Assembly: GCA_024742755.1 (NCBI GenBank)
Contig: JANSXW010000059.1
Coordinates: 1-35,530 of the forward strand
DNA length: 35,530 bases
Direction: 5' to 3'
From: a bacterium
Lineage (GTDB): Bacteria; Bacteroidota; Bacteroidia; Chitinophagales; Saprospiraceae
The notes beneath the pieces were generated by a model. That model was not told the origin of the DNA and did no database searches. It worked only from the letters and a program-made list of their open reading frames with translations. Positions 30,943-35,530 of the stretch are shown here, piece after piece. The translations under genes and the position numbers were made by a program. The number at the start of each line of letters is the position of its first letter. Positions within the stretch are counted from its first letter, which is position 1.

Positions 30943-32889
30943 TTACATCCGGGCCGGCATCTCGATGCCCAGGAGCTGCATTCCGGTTTTCAGCGTATGC
31001 GCGACCGCCTGCGACAACTTCAGCCGGAAGGCTTTAGCGGCATCTGACTCGGCATTCAAAATGCTGAAGTCATGGTAAAACCGGTGGTATTGCTTGGCCA
31101 GGTCATAACAGTAATTGGCAACCCCCGAAGGGTCATAATTAGCCGCAGCTTCCTGAATCACCCCGGGAAAAGCATACAGTTGACCTGCCAGTGCCTTTTC
31201 AATGGTTTCCAGGGTGGTGTATTCAGCGGCCGCCTGCAAATCCTGTTCGCCCCCTTTGCGCAGCACCGATTGGATCCGCACGTAGGCGTTTTGCACGTAG
31301 GGCCCGGTCTGCCCCTGCATATCCACTGATTCCTTGGGGTCAAAGACCATCCGCTTCTGCGGCTGCACCTTGATGATGAAGAACTTCAGTGCCGCCAGCC
31401 CGATCTGCCGGATGATGGCTTCCCGCTCCGCTTTGCCAAGGTCATTGAGGGTATCCCGTTCTTCCGTATTCTGCCGGGCCTCGGCGATGACTTCGGCCAT
31501 CAGGTCGTCTGCATCCACCACGGTCCCTTCCCGGCTTTTCATTTTGCCGGAAGGCAGGTCCACCATGCCATAGCTGAGGTGGTACAGCCCGTTTGCATAA
31601 GGCTCGCCCAGCCGCTTCAGGGTCTCAAACAAAACCTGAAAGTGGTAGTCCTGCTCATCCGCGACCACGTAGACCATTTTGTCCACGCCAAAGTCTTTGT
31701 ACCGCTCCTGTGCCGTGCCAATATCCTGAGTGATGTAAACCGAGGTGCCGTCACTCCGCAGCACCAGCTTGTGGTCCAGTTTGGCATCGGTCAGGTCTAT
31801 CCACACCGAGCCGTCTTCCTTTTCATAGAAAACGCCATCCTGAAGCCCTGCCTTGATCGTATCCTTACCTAATAAATAGGTGTTGGACTCGTAATACAAT
31901 TTATCAAACTCCACACCCAGCCGCTCGTAGGTCTCATCGAAGCCTTCGTATACCCAGTCGTTCATCTGCTTCCAGAGCGCGATGACTTCCTCGTCCCCCG
32001 CTTCCCACTTCAGCAGCATGGCTTTGGCCGCCTGCCCGAGCTCACTGTGCTCGTTGAAATAGGTGTTTTTGTAGATGGACCCGAAGAAATGTTTTTCCAG
32101 GGTGTACTCCGCAGGGTCAAACGTCTTGCCTTCCCGCTCTGCTTTGCCTTTGGCTTTCCGGATTTTCTCCTCCAGGGCTTTTTCGGCTTTCTTCACCGCT
32201 TTTTCATCTGCCTTCCAGGAAGCAAAGGCCTGTTGGCCCGCTTCAGATGCCTGCCAGGCTTTGTACTCTTCCTTGAAGGCCTGCTCAAACTTCACATAGT
32301 AATGCCCGACGAAGTGGTCGCTCTTCTGACCGGTGGAAGCAGGCGTGGCACCTTCGCCAAAGCGCTGCCAGGCCAGCATGCTTTTGCAAATGGCAATGCC
32401 CCGGTCGTTGACGACCTGTACTTTCACCACCTCATAACCCGCGGCATCGAGGATTTGGGAAGTCGACCAGCCCAGCAAGATATTCCGGATGTGGCCCAGG
32501 TGCAGGGGTTTATTAGTATTGGGTGAGGAAAATTCGACCATCACCTTTTGCCCGTTGGCAGGCTGCCGGCCAAAGTCTTCCTTTGCATAGATGTCGTCCA
32601 GAAAAGCCGTCCAAAAGCTGTCGCTGACCTCTAAATTGAGGAAACCTTTGATCACATTAAAGTCAGCGATCTCAGCGACCTGATCTTTCAGGTACTGCCC
32701 CAGCTCCTCGCCAATTTGCTCCGGCTTCTTGCGCGCCAGCTTGGTGTAAGGGAACACTACGACCGTATAGTCGCCCTCAAACTCCTTGCGCGTGGGGGAC
32801 AAATTCACGGAATCAGCAGTAACGTCAGCGTCATAGAGGCTCTTAACAGCCTGTACCACGCCAGATTGAATTGTATCTGTAATATTCAT
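30943..32889 (-). CDS. argS: Arginyl-tRNA synthetase
   Basis: This 648-residue class I synthetase has the N-terminal additional domain (about 1-110), the signature SSPNTNKPLHLGHIRN (HLGH 130-133), a KMSKS-like MKSREGTVV motif, and the C-terminal anticodon-binding helices. It is longer than common (about 550-600) because of a lysine/glutamate-rich insertion around residues 211-285 (for example DEKAVKKAEKALEEKIRKAK). It charges tRNA-Arg, one isoacceptor of which is encoded at 3808. It precedes glnS in the same direction. Confidence 0.96.
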   Translation of the reverse strand: MNITDTIQSGVVQAVKSLYDADVTADSVNLSPTRKEFEGDYTVVVFPYTKLARKKPEQIGEELGQYLKDQVAEIADFNVIKGFLNLEVSDSFWTAFLDDIYAKEDFGRQPANGQKVMVEFSSPNTNKPLHLGHIRNILLGWSTSQILDAAGYEVVKVQVVNDRGIAICKSMLAWQRFGEGATPASTGQKSDHFVGHYYVKFEQAFKEEYKAWQASEAGQQAFASWKADEKAVKKAEKALEEKIRKAKGKAEREGKTFDPAEYTLEKHFFGSIYKNTYFNEHSELGQAAKAMLLKWEAGDEEVIALWKQMNDWVYEGFDETYERLGVEFDKLYYESNTYLLGKDTIKAGLQDGVFYEKEDGSVWIDLTDAKLDHKLVLRSDGTSVYITQDIGTAQERYKDFGVDKMVYVVADEQDYHFQVLFETLKRLGEPYANGLYHLSYGMVDLPSGKMKSREGTVVDADDLMAEVIAEARQNTEERDTLNDLGKAEREAIIRQIGLAALKFFIIKVQPQKRMVFDPKESVDMQGQTGPYVQNAYVRIQSVLRKGGEQDLQAAAEYTTLETIEKALAGQLYAFPGVIQEAAANYDPSGVANYCYDLAKQYHRFYHDFSILNAESDAAKAFRLKLSQAVAHTLKTGMQLLGIEMPARM

Positions 32890-32914
32890 TCAACAGGGTA
32901 TTGCGGCAAAGCGC

Positions 32915-32922
32915 CAAAAGTA
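32915..32922 (-). promoter_or_regulatory. Candidate -7 box of argS
   Basis: On the minus strand TACTTTTG fits TAnnTTTG exactly and lies about 26 bases before the argS ATG. No clear TTG is found at the right distance upstream. Confidence 0.4.
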
Positions 32923-32974
32923 TCAATTTTTGAGGAGTTTCGTGCAGCTTTGTGCTGCCCAATTGCAAACAGGT

Positions 32975-33409
32975 TCAGGCACGGGGAGAAGTACGCCTGA
33001 GCATGATTTTGCCAGGAATGCATTCCGAATCGCCGGTATTGCCGCTCCAGGGGCCTTCCAGCTTGTCTTCCTTGCCCTGAGCGACGATGAACAGCGTGGC
33101 TTCTTTATAGCACCACTCCATATTCTCGTGCTTCCAGTGGTCAATGATCCTGCTTTCCTCCCAGTGAATGGCTTTATCGCCTACCAACTGACCTTCGAGC
33201 TTCATTTCCGCAAAGATATCTCCGTATTTGACGTAAGACCGGCCGGTTATTTTTTTCCCTTCCTGTTGCAGGTAGAGCGTAAATTCATACTCCGGGGCAT
33301 ACCCTCCCGTGTTTTGAGTGAGGGTGCCGGTCCAGGTGCCGGTGAAGTCATACTGAGCCTGGGTAAGCGCCGGAAAGGCCAGTAGCAGTAGTAGATAAAA
33401 CAATTTCAT
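32975..33409 (-). CDS. Small secreted protein of unknown function
   Basis: This 144-residue protein has a signal peptide (MKLFYLLLLLAFPALTQAQ) and a small beta-barrel-like body: FTGTWTGTL, YEFTLYLQQEGKKITGRSYV, MKLEGQLVGDKAIHWEES, and a final CIPGKIMLRR. The GTWTG strand followed by Q-x-G-x-x-(I/V)-x-G-x-S-Y resembles small lipocalin-like secreted proteins seen in Bacteroidota. An ATG eight codons upstream (33433) is possible but spoils the signal peptide. Function is unknown. Confidence 0.78.
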   Translation of the reverse strand: MKLFYLLLLLAFPALTQAQYDFTGTWTGTLTQNTGGYAPEYEFTLYLQQEGKKITGRSYVKYGDIFAEMKLEGQLVGDKAIHWEESRIIDHWKHENMEWCYKEATLFIVAQGKEDKLEGPWSGNTGDSECIPGKIMLRRTSPRA

Positions 33410-33470
33410 AGCCGCATGCAAGTTAGATTCCATTCATTTTTATCAACCGGGTCGATTGGACAACACCTCA

Positions 33471-33495
33471 GCCCGGTGGGGAGTTCCCATCGGGC
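33471..33495. terminator. Hairpin between rsmD and the small secreted protein gene
   Basis: GCCCGGTGGG (33471-33480) pairs with CCCATCGGGC (33486-33495), with one G-T pair, around a 5-base loop. It follows the rsmD stop by 12 bases in transcription. No T-run lies on the expected side, so terminator function is only likely. Confidence 0.5.
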
Positions 33496-33507
33496 GAAAA
33501 AGGAAGG

Positions 33508-34065
33508 TCAGGCTTCTTCATCCGATGGGTGGCCGAAGAAGCTGAAAATCGTTTTCCCGTAATGCCGTTCCTGCTCGTAGTTGGGGTGGTCCTGATAACT
33601 GTGGTTGGGATTGTGCTCCATCACAAAGAGGCCATCGGGAGCCAACAGGCCGTGCTCGAAGACCAGGTCGGGAATACTGTCAATGACCGGCAACCCATAA
33701 GGCGGGCCCGCAAAAATGTAATCGTATTGCTGCCCGTCCAGCGGCATGAATTTAAAGACGTCGCTATGCACGATCCGGATTTGGCCTTCGATCCCCAGTT
33801 CCTGTGCGGTCTTTTTCACGAATTTAACGCAGCCCGGAAACTTATCTACATACGTCACATCCCGGCAGCCGCGGGAGATGAACTCGTAGCTGTGGTTGCC
33901 CGTGCCGCCGAAGAGGTCAAGGACTTTAAGGGATTCAAAATCAAAAGTATTGTACAGGATATTAAACAAGCCTTCCTTGGCGAAGTCTGTCGTAGGCCGG
34001 GTCGGCCAGTTTTTGGCAGGTGGGTTGAAACGCCGCCCTTTGAAGGCTCCTCCTATAATCCGCAT
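33508..34065 (-). CDS. rsmD: 16S rRNA (guanine966-N2)-methyltransferase RsmD-like
   Basis: This 185-residue SAM-dependent enzyme methylates G966 of 16S rRNA during 30S assembly. It starts with the typical MRIIGGAFKGRRF, followed by RPTTDFAKEGLFNIL, motif I DLFGGTG (50-56) and motif IV at 118-123. Motif IV reads AGPPY where the family has DPPY; Gly120 replaces the catalytic Asp, from codon GGC at 33706-33708. Length is standard. It is last in a group of three genes with short gaps (10 bp after DUF3822). The motif change leaves activity uncertain, but the protein is otherwise well preserved. Confidence 0.9.
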   Translation of the reverse strand: MRIIGGAFKGRRFNPPAKNWPTRPTTDFAKEGLFNILYNTFDFESLKVLDLFGGTGNHSYEFISRGCRDVTYVDKFPGCVKFVKKTAQELGIEGQIRIVHSDVFKFMPLDGQQYDYIFAGPPYGLPVIDSIPDLVFEHGLLAPDGLFVMEHNPNHSYQDHPNYEQERHYGKTIFSFFGHPSDEEA

Positions 34066-34075
34066 AAGTAAAATA

Positions 34076-34912
34076 TTAAAGCAAGCTCAGGCTGAGCAAA
34101 TCGAAGTATTGGTAAGCCACCTCCCGGTCATTCTCCAAATCAAACCGGAAGACCGCCCGGCTGTCCATGAACTCCATGAGCGGCAGGTAGCGGGAAAGCA
34201 GGCGGTAGATTTCGGAAGCCTCTACCAATTGCCCGCTGAGGTAAACCGGCGTAGATTCCGCGCCAAGAACGGCCTGCTCAAAAACCAGCATAGCATAGTA
34301 GACGAAATCCTTTGCGCTCCGGTAGTGGTAAGCATTGAAAAAAGCCAGCGTACCGTTCTGCAGCACACTCGCGAACAGATGCCCGTCCAGCAAGTGGAAA
34401 TAAGCACCATCAGCCTGATTGGTGAGCCGGCGCTGCCCCTCCAAAAGCGCATGCCCCAGGTGAAACACCCGGCAACCTGCAAACAAGCGTTGAGCGGTGG
34501 CTTCAAGCCTGCCATCTACCGCGTAGACAAAGTAAGTTTGAAGAGAAGCGACATGATCGGCACGGACCGTGTCCTGATCGGTCAGCCGTACGCTGCCCTC
34601 CAGATAAGTCAGGTGATCATCGGGATTGTACAGGCGTTCCGGTACGCAGACCTGCCGGGGTGTGGCGAACGCAAGACGGCTGTTGCGGTAAGTGGCCGAC
34701 AGGTATTCATCCTTTCGGGCCAGCGCCTCCAGAGATTCGGCACTCAGAGGGCTGCCCTCCAGGCTGTACTGCCGGAGTGCGAGGAGCCGTTGCTGATCGC
34801 TAAGTATGGCAAAACCAAAACTGTCCACCCCCACAAGGATGGACAGTTCATAGGTTTTCGTATGACTTAGTTCAAAAGTTGGCGATATGAGCTGTTGGAT
34901 TATCTTTCCCAA
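34076..34912 (-). CDS. DUF3822 family protein
   Basis: This 278-residue cytoplasmic protein fits DUF3822 of Bacteroidota: FELSHTKTYELSILVGVDSF, FATPRQVCVPERLYNPDD, the LFHLGHALLEG-like FHLGHALLEG segment, and FFNAYHYRSAKDFVYYAMLV followed by VYLSGQL. It has an actin-like ATPase style of two repeated halves, an inference from pattern only; no role is known. It lies between the membrane-anchored protein (13-bp overlap) and rsmD (10-bp gap), an arrangement I associate with Bacteroidota, so a link to ribosome or envelope maintenance is possible. Confidence 0.85.
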   Translation of the reverse strand: MGKIIQQLISPTFELSHTKTYELSILVGVDSFGFAILSDQQRLLALRQYSLEGSPLSAESLEALARKDEYLSATYRNSRLAFATPRQVCVPERLYNPDDHLTYLEGSVRLTDQDTVRADHVASLQTYFVYAVDGRLEATAQRLFAGCRVFHLGHALLEGQRRLTNQADGAYFHLLDGHLFASVLQNGTLAFFNAYHYRSAKDFVYYAMLVFEQAVLGAESTPVYLSGQLVEASEIYRLLSRYLPLMEFMDSRAVFRFDLENDREVAYQYFDLLSLSLL

Positions 34913-35487
34913 TTGCCGGAGAGGTTTGGTGCATTCATATTACCAAACTTCAGTACGCTATTGGGATCGTAGCCGCTATCGTAACGTGCAAAACGGGGGT
35001 CCTTAAAGGCGCCCATAAATTCTTTGCGGCGCACACCCACTTCCACAACAGGTACCGTTGTACTTTGGTAAGTAATGGTATCCGCTTTGATATCAAAGGA
35101 CTTGCCACGTCCGTAAGGGACAAAGCGCAGAGAATCTAATGACATTCCCATCACCGCCCGAATGGAATCATAAGCGGGGAGATAAGTCGTGTCATAAATG
35201 ATTTCGCCGGTAAAGTTCGGATCATCAGGGTCACCAATCACTTTGACAATGGCAAAGCTGTCGTTCTTGAGCACATAAGACAAAGAATCAAAGGAAGGCG
35301 CAAAACCACCCTTGATGTTCCGGAAGGCTTCCTGAGCCGTACGGATCTTCATCAGTTTGTCAATCACAGCATTTTCCCGCTTTTCTTTTTCGGCTTTAAA
35401 AGCGATAGGCTCCTGAATACTGCTGATCAGTACCCAGACCAAACCTACTACGATGGCGGCTAGAATCAGGTTAATGACTATTCTCAT
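34900..35487 (-). CDS. Membrane-anchored protein of unknown function
   Basis: This 195-residue protein has one N-terminal transmembrane helix (about residues 5-22, INLILAAIVVGLVWVLIS), a charged helix (about 30-55), and a region with GGFAPSFDSLSYVLKNDSFA that recalls pseudopilin-like helix-plus-sheet layout. No prepilin cleavage motif is present, so a pilin role is not supported. The C-terminus (FKDPRFARYDSGYDPNSVLK) has no recognised motif. It overlaps the DUF3822 gene by 13 bp and is the first gene of the three-gene group that ends with rsmD. I do not recognise a named family. Confidence 0.75.
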   Translation of the reverse strand: MRIVINLILAAIVVGLVWVLISSIQEPIAFKAEKEKRENAVIDKLMKIRTAQEAFRNIKGGFAPSFDSLSYVLKNDSFAIVKVIGDPDDPNFTGEIIYDTTYLPAYDSIRAVMGMSLDSLRFVPYGRGKSFDIKADTITYQSTTVPVVEVGVRRKEFMGAFKDPRFARYDSGYDPNSVLKFGNMNAPNLSGNWER

Positions 35488-35530
35488 TTTTCGGTTTGTT
35501 TTGACGCAAGTATAAATAATTTCCCCCGAA

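Noticed and set aside
33896-34870. Plus-strand open frame of 324 codons
   Set aside because: Antisense to rsmD and the DUF3822 gene, both of which have recognisable family patterns.
1-35530. CRISPR array, rRNA genes, complete insertion sequence or phage genes
   Set aside because: No regularly spaced direct repeats, rRNA-like sequence, transposase, integrase or phage structural gene was recognised anywhere in the window.

Overview
The window looks like chromosomal DNA of a Bacteroidota member, probably of the Saprospiria/Lewinella-like group. The evidence is a SusC/SusD pair, two proteins with type IX secretion (T9SS) C-terminal signals (one type A, one gliding-motility type), a CcmD-like tail, DUF4296 and DUF3822 proteins, a Bacteroidota-type PhoB/PhoR pair, and several promoters of the TTG-N(18-21)-TAnnTTTG kind. 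The assignment below phylum level is an impression, not a computed result.

Region 1 (1-3.8 kb) is ordinary core: the tail of a CcmD-like protein overlapping a glutamate dehydrogenase, an Lrp/AsnC regulator, a TraB/GumN-family protein and a convergent, overlapping MmcQ/YjbR protein. A tRNA-Arg(CCU) gene with a near-ideal promoter follows.

Region 2 (3.9-13.4 kb) looks like an accessory island. It begins at the tRNA, whose last 16 bases plus two flanking bases are repeated 97 bp downstream. Much of it is visibly more AT-rich than the flanks. It holds an orphan lipoprotein, a scrap-yard of gene fragments (a DUF4291 remnant and an ORF containing exact 11-codon copies of two genes 4 to 7 kb away), a self-regulated GntR/ABC-transporter operon with a DUF2807 gene, and a tightly spaced set: beta-propeller lipoprotein, SnoaL-like protein, PP2C phosphatase, unknown protein, second PP2C phosphatase. 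The two phosphatases around a translationally abutting unknown protein are the best candidate here for an undescribed signalling or defence module, but function cannot be read from sequence alone.

Region 3 (13.4-22.5 kb) holds a DUF1853 protein, a secreted thioredoxin-fold T9SS cargo with a strong terminator, a 165-bp MITE-like palindromic element abutting an SDR gene, SixA-type phosphatase plus DUF4296 lipoprotein, a PhoB/PhoR-like two-component system, and a large cell-surface protein with the gliding-motility C-terminal domain.

Region 4 (22.5-35.5 kb) contains the SusC/SusD outer-membrane uptake pair without local sugar-degrading enzymes, a divergent SLC13 (DASS) transporter with a small zinc-ribbon-like protein, argS-glnS, a small secreted protein, and the housekeeping group of an unknown membrane-anchored protein, DUF3822 and RsmD. 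RsmD has an unusual GPPY catalytic motif and ArgRS carries a charged insertion.
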